From Pedobacter jejuensis (lineage in GTDB: Bacteria > Bacteroidota > Bacteroidia > Sphingobacteriales > Sphingobacteriaceae), in the NCBI RefSeq assembly GCF_003725795.1, contig NZ_RBEE01000005.1, forward strand, positions 62,001 to 126,000: a stretch of 64,000 nt of DNA, given 5' to 3'. Shown piece by piece: positions 27,305 to 36,182 of this stretch (positions within the stretch are counted from its first letter, which is position 1; each line of letters begins with the position of its first letter). Position numbers and translations under genes: made by a program. Under the pieces are notes generated by a model. It did no database searches and was not told the DNA's origin. It saw nothing but the letters and a program-made list of their open reading frames with translations.

Positions 27305-28273
27305 ATGAAAAGGAAGAAAGTATCAATAAAAGGAATATGGGAGGTCTTAAAAGCTTCTTTTACGGGTTTCACTACTCATAAAGTAACAAAATTAAGTGCG
27401 TCTTTAGCCTACTATACGGTTTTTTCGATGGCGCCTTTGCTAGTGGTTATCATCTCACTTTGTGGTATTTTTCTAGGAAGAGAAGCTGCAGAAGGTCAGG
27501 TTTATGGGCAATTGGCTGGTTTTTTAGGGAAGGATACTGCGTTAGAGTTACAAGAAATAATTAAAGGAGCTTATCTAAATGGAAAAAGCACAGTAGCCTT
27601 TACCATCGGTTTAATCACCCTGCTTATTGGTGCTACAACGGTTTTTGGCGATATTCAGGATTCTATTAATATGATTTGGGGTTTAAAGCCTAAACCAAAA
27701 AGAGATTGGTTGAAGATGTTACAAAACCGTTTCTTATCGTTTTCAGTGATAATAAGTTTAGGTTTTATCTTATTGGTTTCTCTTTCTCTTACTGCAGTTT
27801 TGGAAGGGTTTAATGAGCGATTGCAAGCCCGTTTTCAAGGTGTATCTGTCGTAGTTTTCTATATCATTAATCAAATTATCACGCTTGGTGTAATCTCGCT
27901 TATTTTCGGTGTAATTTTCAAGGTATTGCCAGATGCTTTGATTAAATGGCGAGATGTAATTTCTGGTGCTGTTGTTACAGCAGTCTTATTTATGATAGGT
28001 AAATTTGCCATATCATTTTATATTGGTTCTAGTAATGTTGGTGGAACTTATGGTGCAGCAGGTTCATTAATCATCTTGTTATTGTGGACATATTATTCAT
28101 CCATTATTTTGTACTTCGGAGCAGAGTTTACCAAAGCTTTTGCAATTGCATATGGTTCAGAAATTCACCCATCGCACTACGCAGTAACAACTAAAGAAAT
28201 AGAAATAGAAACCGAAGGAAACTCCATACAAGACAATCACAAAGAAATACGAGAACAGGTTCCTGATAAATAG
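27305..28273 (+). CDS. YihY/BrkB-family inner membrane protein
   Basis: The 322-residue protein has about six transmembrane segments and the family motifs KLSASLAYYTVFSMAPLLVVI, LLIGATTVFGDIQDSINMIW and GSLIILLLWTYYSSIILYFGAEF. YihY proteins were once mistaken for RNase BN; their true role is unknown and may be transport. The tail (residues 285-322) is hydrophilic and charged. The next gene is convergent, ending 14 bp past this stop, and there is no obvious terminator between them. Confidence 0.9.
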   Translation: MKRKKVSIKGIWEVLKASFTGFTTHKVTKLSASLAYYTVFSMAPLLVVIISLCGIFLGREAAEGQVYGQLAGFLGKDTALELQEIIKGAYLNGKSTVAFTIGLITLLIGATTVFGDIQDSINMIWGLKPKPKRDWLKMLQNRFLSFSVIISLGFILLVSLSLTAVLEGFNERLQARFQGVSVVVFYIINQIITLGVISLIFGVIFKVLPDALIKWRDVISGAVVTAVLFMIGKFAISFYIGSSNVGGTYGAAGSLIILLLWTYYSSIILYFGAEFTKAFAIAYGSEIHPSHYAVTTKEIEIETEGNSIQDNHKEIREQVPDK

Positions 28274-28287
28274 TAGTTGTGGATATT

Positions 28288-28728
28288 TTATTCCCCCCAA
28301 GCGGTAACAACTATATTTCGTTTTCCGCCATAATTCCTGTGTTCGCAAAGATAAATGCCTTGCCACGTGCCAAAAGCTAGTTTGCCGTTTCTAATGGGAA
28401 TGGTAACTGAATTACCAAGTAAAGCGGCTTTTAAATGTGCAGGCATATCGTCAGAACCTTCGTAATCATGTTCATAGTCTGGATCATTTTCGGGTACAGC
28501 TTTGTTAAAAAACATTTCGAAATCTACTCTTACAGTGGGGTCTGCATTTTCGTTTATGGTTAGCGAAGCTGATGTATGCTGAATAAAAACCTGGCAAATA
28601 CCGATTTTTAAATTTCCAATTTCAGGGAAGGCATTAACAACTTCATCCGTTATTAAGTGAAATCCTCGTTTTCTTTCTCGTATTGCAAATGCTTGCTGAT
28701 ATATTTTCATTTCTATTTTTTTATCCAA
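28288..28728 (-). CDS. YjbQ/UPF0047-family protein
   Basis: The 146-residue protein matches the YjbQ family. It has QVFIQHTSASLTINENADPTVR with the conserved His/Asn site, DYEHDYEGSDDMPAHLKAALLG and a C-terminal GTWQGIYLCEHRN. The E. coli relative shows weak thiamin-phosphate synthase activity, and the physiological role is unclear. Its start overlaps the 3' end of the upstream M23 gene by 16 bp, so the two are co-transcribed and possibly translationally coupled. Confidence 0.9.
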   Translation of the reverse strand: MDKKIEMKIYQQAFAIRERKRGFHLITDEVVNAFPEIGNLKIGICQVFIQHTSASLTINENADPTVRVDFEMFFNKAVPENDPDYEHDYEGSDDMPAHLKAALLGNSVTIPIRNGKLAFGTWQGIYLCEHRNYGGKRNIVVTAWGE

Positions 28729-30023
28729 CCAGTATTTGATTCTTCATCAATTATCAAGTTATAATCTCCAAAATTACCCGATACATTTACATTTATACCT
28801 GCTTGTAAATTTCCCTTAATTGGTGCTAACGCATCTGGATTATCGTAAATCGCGGTGCTTGTATTGGTAACCTTTATTTTTTTATTCTGTTTTGATATTT
28901 GTGTGAGTTCAGCACTTTTAATAAAACCAATATTCCCATCGGGTAAAGTAACCTTGTAATAGTTTCCATTCGCCGAATTAACGTTAACAATTGTTCCGGT
29001 TTGCAACTGCGTAAGTTTTGATGCATTTGTAGTATTGCCATCCAACAAATTAGCTTTTCCTGAAGTTTTTAAAGTTTTATTTAAATTAGAAAGTGGGGCA
29101 GCAACATTTGGAGGAGTTTTAATTGTAGGATTTATAAATGGTAGTGGATCTATAGCGCCACCAAAAGTGTAAATACCAAAGTGCAAATGCGGTGGTGTGG
29201 TACGGGCATTTCCGGTATTTCCCATCAATCCTAAAGTATCGCCTGCTAAAACCTGGGCACCTTCTTTAGCAATTTGCTCATCAAGATGGGCATAATAAAG
29301 TGTATAATCTTTACCGGATGGCTTAAACCAAATTACCTTACCGCCTAAATTATTTTCGTTAACTCTTGTCACTGTTCCATTGCTGGTTGCTACAACAGGG
29401 CTTCTAAAAGCGCCGAAGATATCAACACCTTCATGCTTACGATTATTTTTATCTCGGCCATCGCCCCAATAACTACCGATATTTGCCCGTCCTGTTTTAG
29501 TTGGAAAACCTAACGATGGACCTGATGTTAACTCTAAAGTGTATTCAGCACTTCTTAATAGTTCTGGTTGTAGCCTGATTAAATAATCTCCGCTTTCATC
29601 CACATCAATCTGAATATCGTTGCCTAAAGTATCGGCAGATGCTAACAATTTAGCCTCACCATCAACAGGTAAGCGCCAAACATCAAGGTAAATGGCAGCC
29701 CCATTTTCTGGTTTCTTATTAAGCGATATGTTAATTTTTGCTCCTCTTGTAACGGAAAATTTGTAGGCTGTAGCATTTGCCTTCTCGGCAGAAAAATAAC
29801 CAGTTTCTTTATAAGGGAGATTTATCTTTAAAGCTTTTTGCATGCTTAAGGTAGATGCATTAATCCAGGCAGAACCTAAGGCGGTTTTCTCCAAACCTGC
29901 AGTAATTAGTTTACGCTGATAGGTTTCATGTGGCGATGCAGCTTTAAATAAATTAACTGAGCCAGTTTTGCACGATAGAAATGTTGCTATTAAAAATAAA
30001 CAGGTTAATTGTATTAAACGCAT
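28713..30023 (-). CDS. M23 metallopeptidase lipoprotein with SH3-like domains
   Basis: The 436-residue protein has a lipoprotein signal (LIATFLSCKTG, lipobox Cys 18). The middle holds a LytM/M23 domain with HEGVDIFGAFRSPVVA (His and Asp zinc ligands), YYAHLDEQ and HLHFGIY, the last giving the HxH. The C-terminal third has two SH3-like segments (GTIVNVNSANGNYYKVTLPD and a second ending NTGWIKK). Proteins of this build cut peptidoglycan cross-links or activate amidases at the cell envelope. All metal ligands look intact, so an active enzyme is likely. Confidence 0.9.
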   Translation of the reverse strand: MRLIQLTCLFLIATFLSCKTGSVNLFKAASPHETYQRKLITAGLEKTALGSAWINASTLSMQKALKINLPYKETGYFSAEKANATAYKFSVTRGAKINISLNKKPENGAAIYLDVWRLPVDGEAKLLASADTLGNDIQIDVDESGDYLIRLQPELLRSAEYTLELTSGPSLGFPTKTGRANIGSYWGDGRDKNNRKHEGVDIFGAFRSPVVATSNGTVTRVNENNLGGKVIWFKPSGKDYTLYYAHLDEQIAKEGAQVLAGDTLGLMGNTGNARTTPPHLHFGIYTFGGAIDPLPFINPTIKTPPNVAAPLSNLNKTLKTSGKANLLDGNTTNASKLTQLQTGTIVNVNSANGNYYKVTLPDGNIGFIKSAELTQISKQNKKIKVTNTSTAIYDNPDALAPIKGNLQAGINVNVSGNFGDYNLIIDEESNTGWIKK

Positions 30024-30190
30024 TGATGCTTCTTAATTATTATAGGATACAATCGATTAACAAATAATTCAGTTACAAAGTTTGTAAGCAAATGTGTTCT
30101 TGTAATGATTGTGATGTTAATAAAAAACGTTGTGTTAACGTTAATTTGTAGTAATTTACTCAATCATTCACTTATTAGCCTTGGTATAAA

Positions 30191-30198
30191 TATATTTG
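30191..30198 (+). promoter_or_regulatory. -7 promoter box of kduI-kduD
   Basis: TATATTTG matches TAnnTTTG and lies 42 bp before the kduI ATG. The rest of the 216-bp divergent gap with the M23 gene holds no recognisable operator. Confidence 0.5.
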
Positions 30199-30239
30199 CT
30201 ATTATCATTCAAACCCAAAATCAATCTCAAATTTAATCA

Positions 30240-31079
30240 ATGAATACATTCGAAAGCCGCTATGCTCAAAGCCCGAAAGAGGTTAAGCAAATGGACACAT
30301 CTGCCTTAAGAGAAAATTTTTTAATAGAAAATGTTTTTGAAGCAAACCAAGTGAACCTAACTTTATCTCATTTTGATAGATATATTGTTGGTGGTGCAAT
30401 GCCTGTAGGGCAGAAAATAGATTTACCAAATCCTGATGATTTAAAAGCAAATTTCTTTTTAGAAAGAAGAGAATTGGGGATAATTAATGTTGGTGGAAAG
30501 GCTATTGTTACGGCTGATGAAGAAACGTATGAATTGGAATATAAAGAAGCGCTATACATTGGAAGAGGAACAAAGGCAGTTTCTTTTGAATCTGTTAATG
30601 GTAACCAGCCTGCTAAATTGTATATCAATTCTGCACCCGCTCATCATGCTTATCCATCAAAAAAAGTAAGTAAAGCCGATGCTGAAATTGTAGAATTGGG
30701 TGCGCCTGAAACGGCTAATCATAGAATAATTAATAAGCTTTTGGTGAATAGTGTTTTGCAAACTTGTCAGTTACAAATGGGTATGACTGAACTAAAATCG
30801 GGGAGTGTTTGGAATACCATGCCTGCTCATACGCATGATAGAAGAATGGAAGCTTATTTTTATTTTGAAGTTCCTAAAGGCCAAAGCGTATGCCACTTTA
30901 TGGGTCAGCCGCAAGAAACCCGTCACATTTGGATGCAGAATGATCAGGCTGTAATTTCTCCAAATTGGTCAATCCATTCAGGTGCTGGAACAAGTAATTA
31001 TACATTTATTTGGGGAATGGCAGGCGAAAATCTTGATTATGGAGATATGGACCATTGTGCAATAACAGAACTAAAATAA
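30240..31079 (+). CDS. kduI: 5-dehydro-4-deoxy-D-glucuronate isomerase
   Basis: KduI converts 5-keto-4-deoxyuronate, from pectin or other uronates, to 2,5-diketo-3-deoxygluconate. The 279-residue protein is of normal length and has the family landmarks MPVGQKIDLP, ELGIINVGGKAIVT, GRGTKAVSFESVNG and the zinc-binding cupin segment MPAHTHDRRMEAYFYF. kduD follows 23 bp later. No pectin lyase or uronate transporter lies nearby, so the substrate must come from genes elsewhere. Confidence 0.96.
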   Translation: MNTFESRYAQSPKEVKQMDTSALRENFLIENVFEANQVNLTLSHFDRYIVGGAMPVGQKIDLPNPDDLKANFFLERRELGIINVGGKAIVTADEETYELEYKEALYIGRGTKAVSFESVNGNQPAKLYINSAPAHHAYPSKKVSKADAEIVELGAPETANHRIINKLLVNSVLQTCQLQMGMTELKSGSVWNTMPAHTHDRRMEAYFYFEVPKGQSVCHFMGQPQETRHIWMQNDQAVISPNWSIHSGAGTSNYTFIWGMAGENLDYGDMDHCAITELK

Positions 31080-31102
31080 ATTTTGCAAATACATAAAATA
31101 AG

Positions 31103-31867
31103 ATGTTAAATATATTTGATTTGGCGGGTAAAACTGCCTTGGTAACCGGATGTAAAAGAGGAATTGGTAAAGCGATGGCTTTAGCATTAGCAGAAGCTGG
31201 GGCCGATATCATTGGCGTTTCTGCTAGTCTGGAATTAGAAGGCAGCTCAATAGAAAAGGAAGTTACAGCTTTAGGAAAAAAGTTTTATGCTTACCAATGC
31301 GATTTCAGTAAAAGAGCAGCTGTTACAGAATTTGCAGCGAAAGTAAAAGTTGATCATCCTGTAATTGATATCTTGGTAAACAACGCAGGTACAATTTTAC
31401 GTAAACCAATTGCCGAACACCCAGATGAAATGTGGGATGAGGTGATTGCTGTTAACCAAACTGCGCCATTTATTTTAACAAGAGAAATTGGTAGAGATAT
31501 GGTTGCGAGAGGAAGTGGTAAAGTGATATTTACAGCTTCACTATTATCATTTCAAGGAGGTATTACGGTACCAGGTTATGCAGCAAGTAAAGGTGCTATT
31601 GCATCATTAACCAAAGCTTTTGCCAACGAATGGGCAGCTAAAGGCGTAAATGTTAATGCAATTGCACCCGGGTATATTGCTACAGATAATACAACCGCTT
31701 TACGCGAAGATGAAGATAGAAGTACGTCAATTTTAGCTCGAATTCCTGCAGGTAGGTGGGGAACTCCAGAAGATTTTAAAGGTCCGACAGTTTTTCTTGC
31801 TTCAAAAGCAGGCGATTATGTTCATGGCACAATCTTAACAGTTGATGGCGGCTGGATGGGCAGATAG
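31103..31867 (+). CDS. kduD: 2-dehydro-3-deoxy-D-gluconate 5-dehydrogenase (SDR)
   Basis: The 254-residue short-chain dehydrogenase is the next step after KduI. It has the Rossmann motif (TGCKRGIGKAMA), NNAG (DILVNNAGTI), the catalytic Ser in ASLLSFQGG, the YAASK tetrad residues and the closing TVDGGWMGR that is typical of KduD. The pairing with kduI makes the assignment firm. A long hairpin terminator follows 12 bp after the stop. Confidence 0.94.
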   Translation: MLNIFDLAGKTALVTGCKRGIGKAMALALAEAGADIIGVSASLELEGSSIEKEVTALGKKFYAYQCDFSKRAAVTEFAAKVKVDHPVIDILVNNAGTILRKPIAEHPDEMWDEVIAVNQTAPFILTREIGRDMVARGSGKVIFTASLLSFQGGITVPGYAASKGAIASLTKAFANEWAAKGVNVNAIAPGYIATDNTTALREDEDRSTSILARIPAGRWGTPEDFKGPTVFLASKAGDYVHGTILTVDGGWMGR

Positions 31868-31879
31868 GTTTATAAAAAG

Positions 31880-31923
31880 AAAAGTCTGAATTTTAGGTTT
31901 AAAACCTAAAAATTCAGACTTTC
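31880..31923. terminator. Long hairpin terminator between kduD and carbonic anhydrase
   Basis: AAAGTCTGAATTTTAGG pairs with CCTAAAATTCAGACTTT apart from one bulged A, around a short AT loop. It is flanked by A-rich and T-rich sequence, so it can act in both directions. It lies between convergent genes. Confidence 0.8.
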
Positions 31924-31984
31924 GTTGATTTTACGCTTTCAAATAATCGGTGCTTTTATCGCCAGATTATCGATTGCTACCTTA

Positions 31985-32611
31985 TTAAAAAAGGTTGTAA
32001 ATTTCTTTGATATCTTTTAAAATGTTATCAAAATCGATTTTTAAATCAATTATTTTACCAGTGTGGATATCAAAAACCCATCCTTGAACAGTTAAACCTC
32101 TTAAAGTTATGGCTTCTTGTACTGCAGCGGTTTTTAATAGGTTAACACATTGCTCCTGAACATTTAGTTCTACCAATCTATTGTAACGAACGCCTTCATC
32201 TTCAATAGCATTAAGTTCATCTCTATGAGTACGATAAACATCACGAATGTTTCTTAACCACGGGTTTAATATGCCCATATCTGCTGGTTGCATGGCCGCT
32301 TTAACCCCGCCACAATTGTAGTGACCACAAACAATGATATGTTTAACCTTTAAATGGCGAACGGCATAATTTAAAACCGTCATTACACTTAAATCAACAT
32401 TGTTTACCAGGTTAGCAATATTACGGTGAATAAAGGCTTGTCCTGGTTGTATACCCATTAAATCTTCAGCAGTTACGCGGCTATCTGAACAGCCAATGTA
32501 TAAAAACTCTGGAGTTTGACCTTTTGCCAATTCAGTAAAATAATCTGGATTGTTGGCTAATTTTCTGCCTATCCATTCTTCATTGTTCTTAAATACGTCT
32601 TGTAAATTCAT
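31985..32611 (-). CDS. can: Beta-class carbonic anhydrase
   Basis: The 208-residue protein interconverts CO2 and bicarbonate. It has the beta-class zinc and catalytic motifs: Cys-Ser-Asp-Ser-Arg in LYIGCSDSRVTAED, and His plus Cys in CGHYNCGGV. RNIANLV is present between them. Residue spacing and length are normal for the Can/CynT group. It is cytoplasmic and transcribed alone. Upstream lies a very AT-rich gap shared with the divergent SusC gene. Confidence 0.94.
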   Translation of the reverse strand: MNLQDVFKNNEEWIGRKLANNPDYFTELAKGQTPEFLYIGCSDSRVTAEDLMGIQPGQAFIHRNIANLVNNVDLSVMTVLNYAVRHLKVKHIIVCGHYNCGGVKAAMQPADMGILNPWLRNIRDVYRTHRDELNAIEDEGVRYNRLVELNVQEQCVNLLKTAAVQEAITLRGLTVQGWVFDIHTGKIIDLKIDFDNILKDIKEIYNLF

Positions 32612-33124
32612 CTTTTAAAATTGTAATTATTGGTTAAAATAATTTTCATGAGGTTAATTCAGGATGTAAATCTGATATAAAACTAAGAAAGATTTTGATT
32701 TTAGCATGCACATTGGCCAGAATTATACATGACTAAACGTAGTTAAACGATAAAGTAGAATGTTTTGTTTTAGTGGGGTTTTAAATTGTTTTTGTCGTTT
32801 TAAATTAATTTTTAAAATTTTTCATTTATAATATGAGCTAATTGAAGCTTTATGTTTCGTTGAAATAGAATTTTTGATTTAATTAATTAAAATTAACCAT
32901 ATAAGTCTATTAAAATCTATTGAATTTATTAAATCAATAGAAATAATTGGCAATAGTTATTAAATTTTTCTGTTGTAAATTGATTTTATTTAAAAAATTT
33001 AACTAAATATTGTAATTTATTAACTTAATGTAGCAATATATTGTCAATCCGCATTCCTAATTCGTTTTAGTTGTAGCTGTGTAATAAATTAGTGGCAATT
33101 AAACTAAAACTAAACTTTATTGCT
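32612..33124. other. 513-bp AT-rich gap without a gene
   Basis: This divergent region between the carbonic anhydrase and SusC genes is extremely AT-rich and has stop codons in all frames. It must hold both promoters. A GTG start for SusC at 33092 is possible, but the ATG at 33125 places a normal signal peptide at the N-terminus. I see no clear operator, riboswitch or small RNA. Confidence 0.6.
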
Positions 33125-36100
33125 ATGCGGAGAAAATTACTATTAATTTCTTTCCTAATGCTATACCTTATTCAAGGTGTTTTTGCTCAGGATCGTACAA
33201 TTACCGGAACAGTTGTGGGGAAAGATGATGGTTTGCCATTACCAGGCGTTACCATATCGGCTAAAGGTTCCAAAGCTGGAACAACATCTGGTGCTAGTGG
33301 AACTTTCAAGCTTTCAGTACCGAATGGGGTTACAGAATTATCATTCAGCTTTTTAGGGTATTCAACACAAACGGTTTCTATCAGCGGCTCTGAAATGAAA
33401 GTTTCAATGGCTGTAGATTCCAGACAATTATCAGATATCGTTGTAACGGGTGTAGGTACCGCAACCGATAAGAGAAAAATCGGCGTTGATGTAGCAACCT
33501 TATCATCAAAAAACTTTGCTAAAAGTGTTGTAACAGGGTCGGTTGAGCAGGCTCTGCAAGGTCAAATTGCTGGTGCTGTTATTCGAACTGGGTCTGGGCA
33601 ACCGGGGGATGGTGCTTCGATTATCTTACGTGGCATAAATACTTTAGGTAGCACATATCCAATGATTTTAGTTGATGGGGTAGAAGTATCAGATTTGAAT
33701 GGTTTAGACCCAACCCTTGTTGAGCGTGTGGAAGTTGTAAAAGGTGCTGCTGCAGGTATGCTTTATGGTGCGCAAGGTGGAAATGGTGTTATCCAGGTTT
33801 TTACTAAAAAGGGAGTTAGAGGTACTGCACCAACTATTAATTTCAGTTCAAAATACAGTAGTGATCAAATTATCACGGGGGATGATTTATTAGCTAAAAA
33901 CCATCATTATGTTACTGATGCCCAAGGCTATATTTTGGATAATAACGGTGTGCGAATTGCCAGAGGTGCAAATGGTAAATACACAGAGCCTGCTTTACTT
34001 TCAGGAGCAACAACGGTAAATAATAAACCTTATGTGGAGCCTATTTTTGATCACTTGAAACAAGCTTACAGAACCGCAGCTACTTATAATAATAACATAA
34101 GCATATCTGGTGGTGGAGAAAAATCAGATTACTCCATTAATGCATCGAGATTAGACCAGCAAAATGTAATGAGTAATAAACTTGCCAGAACCACGGCGGG
34201 TATTAACTTAGGCGTAGAATTATTTAAAAATTTCACCATGCGTTCTACTTCGCAGGTTGTTGTTGAAAATGAAAATTTGATTTCGGGCAATCGCTTCCCG
34301 CTTTTAAATTCTTATCAGTTTATTGATTTTACCTACAGAGATGCTTTAGGGAATTTAATTGTTCAGCCTAAAGAAGAGAACCAAAGTAACTCCTTGGCCG
34401 AAAACGATTGGCACGTAAGAAGAGATAAATCTACTCGTTTTGTTCAAAGCTTAAATTTGAATTATAAGTTTCCAAAGTTTGTAGAGTTGGATTATAAAGT
34501 CGGTTTGGATTATTATGCACTAAATAATTTAGATTACTATAAAAACCAAACATCAACCGGACAAGATTTATACTTTGGTACCAGAGAAGGATCTTATGAG
34601 CAAAGTAATACCAGAAATACAAAATTTAACTCAATAGGTTCAGTGTTTTTTAGAACTGATTTTGAGAAAGATTTCAATTCAAAACTACCCATAACTACCT
34701 CAACACAGGTATCGTATGATGTGAGAAAAGAAGCCTATAACTATTTTAATGGCAGAGGTGTTGGTTTATCTTCTTACCCTCCTTACAACATTAACGTTGC
34801 CACTACAAAAACCGCAACGGGCAATTCAAATGAATTTTTGAGCTACGGTTTATTGTTTAATCAGAGTATCGATTGGGGTACTTTAGCGGGTATTTCTGCT
34901 GGTGTACGTTCAGATTATTCATCAGAATTTGGCGCAGGTGGTAAAGCATTTACCTTCCCAAGAGGAACAGCTTATTTTAATCCTTCTGATTTACTAAAAC
35001 TTTCGTGGTTACCACAGTGGAAAGTTCGTGCAGCTTATGGTGAGGCAGGTATTCAACCAGGAAGATATGCTCGTCAGGTAACTTTAGATGCCGGAACTTT
35101 AGGCGATGGCAGTTACTTAACTTTACCAGGTACAGCAAGTAATCCTTTTCTTCGTGTTCAAACATCAAAAGAGTTTGAAGCTGGAACAGATTTCGTTTTA
35201 GCAAACAACAATAAAGCATGGTTGAGCAGAATAGCCATTACAGCAACATATTGGAATAGGGAAAGTGGCGATGTTATTCAGGCGGCAGATTTATCACCAT
35301 CAACTGGTTACGTTGCGATTAACGATAACTTAATGACTTTAAAATCAAAAGGGTATGAGTTTAGTGCTGATGCAACAATGCTTCAAAAAAAGAATTTAAC
35401 CTGGAACTTCGGAATTCGTTTTGCGCATTCTCAAACCATGGTTGATAAAATTGCAAACGGACAAGATGTAGTTTCAGGCAATTTTGCCTTAAAAGCTGGT
35501 GAACGTTTTGGTATATTCTATGGCCAGGTACCATTATCATCTGTTGATCAGTTAAGGCCAAATGGCACACGTTATATTGCTACAACAAGCGTTGGAGATT
35601 ATGAACTTGTAAATGGTTTTGTAACCAATAAAGCAACTAAACAAGTGGTAATTACCGGTAGCGATGATAAGAAAAACATGGGCGATCCAACTCCGAAATT
35701 CACCATGTCTTTTATCAATAGTTTTAACATTTATCAAGACTTAAGCTTGTCGTTTCAATTTGATTGGAATTATGGAAATAAGGTGTACAATTTAACTCGC
35801 CAATGGTTATACAGAGACCAACTAGCTGCCGATTTTGATAAAGAAGTTACTATTAATGGACAAACTGGGGCATTTACGTCATATTATGGAAGTTTATATA
35901 ACTCAACTAATCCAATTAGTTGGTTTGCAGAAGATGGTTCATTTCTTCGTTTAAGAGATTTATCGCTGTCGTATAACCTTCGTAATGCGCTAAATATTAA
36001 GTGGGCAAAAACAGTTTCTGTAACTGCATCGGCAAGAAATATCTTAACAATAACAAAATATAAAGGGTTAGATCCTGAATCTAGCAGTACAGGAACATTG

Positions 36101-36172
36101 GATAGAGGCGTAGACAGCTTCGGTTTTCCTAACTTAAAATCATATCAATTCGGTGTAAACATTGGCTTTTAA
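33125..36172 (+). CDS. SusC/RagA-type TonB-linked outer membrane receptor (orphan pair)
   Basis: This SusC-family protein of about 1015 residues has a signal peptide (MRRKLLLISFLMLYLIQGVFA, cut after FAQ) that sets the start. A carboxypeptidase-regulatory-like domain follows (ITGTVVGKDDGLPLPGVTI), then the TonB box region (LSDIVVTGVGTATDKRKIG), a plug with SIILRGINTLGSTYPMILVD and a barrel ending FGVNIGF. There is no STN domain. Its SusD partner follows, but no glycosidase, peptidase or regulator is linked, so the ligand cannot be guessed from the neighbours. Confidence 0.93.
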   Translation: MRRKLLLISFLMLYLIQGVFAQDRTITGTVVGKDDGLPLPGVTISAKGSKAGTTSGASGTFKLSVPNGVTELSFSFLGYSTQTVSISGSEMKVSMAVDSRQLSDIVVTGVGTATDKRKIGVDVATLSSKNFAKSVVTGSVEQALQGQIAGAVIRTGSGQPGDGASIILRGINTLGSTYPMILVDGVEVSDLNGLDPTLVERVEVVKGAAAGMLYGAQGGNGVIQVFTKKGVRGTAPTINFSSKYSSDQIITGDDLLAKNHHYVTDAQGYILDNNGVRIARGANGKYTEPALLSGATTVNNKPYVEPIFDHLKQAYRTAATYNNNISISGGGEKSDYSINASRLDQQNVMSNKLARTTAGINLGVELFKNFTMRSTSQVVVENENLISGNRFPLLNSYQFIDFTYRDALGNLIVQPKEENQSNSLAENDWHVRRDKSTRFVQSLNLNYKFPKFVELDYKVGLDYYALNNLDYYKNQTSTGQDLYFGTREGSYEQSNTRNTKFNSIGSVFFRTDFEKDFNSKLPITTSTQVSYDVRKEAYNYFNGRGVGLSSYPPYNINVATTKTATGNSNEFLSYGLLFNQSIDWGTLAGISAGVRSDYSSEFGAGGKAFTFPRGTAYFNPSDLLKLSWLPQWKVRAAYGEAGIQPGRYARQVTLDAGTLGDGSYLTLPGTASNPFLRVQTSKEFEAGTDFVLANNNKAWLSRIAITATYWNRESGDVIQAADLSPSTGYVAINDNLMTLKSKGYEFSADATMLQKKNLTWNFGIRFAHSQTMVDKIANGQDVVSGNFALKAGERFGIFYGQVPLSSVDQLRPNGTRYIATTSVGDYELVNGFVTNKATKQVVITGSDDKKNMGDPTPKFTMSFINSFNIYQDLSLSFQFDWNYGNKVYNLTRQWLYRDQLAADFDKEVTINGQTGAFTSYYGSLYNSTNPISWFAEDGSFLRLRDLSLSYNLRNALNIKWAKTVSVTASARNILTITKYKGLDPESSSTGTLDRGVDSFGFPNLKSYQFGVNIGF

Positions 36173-36182
36173 ATCTGAAATC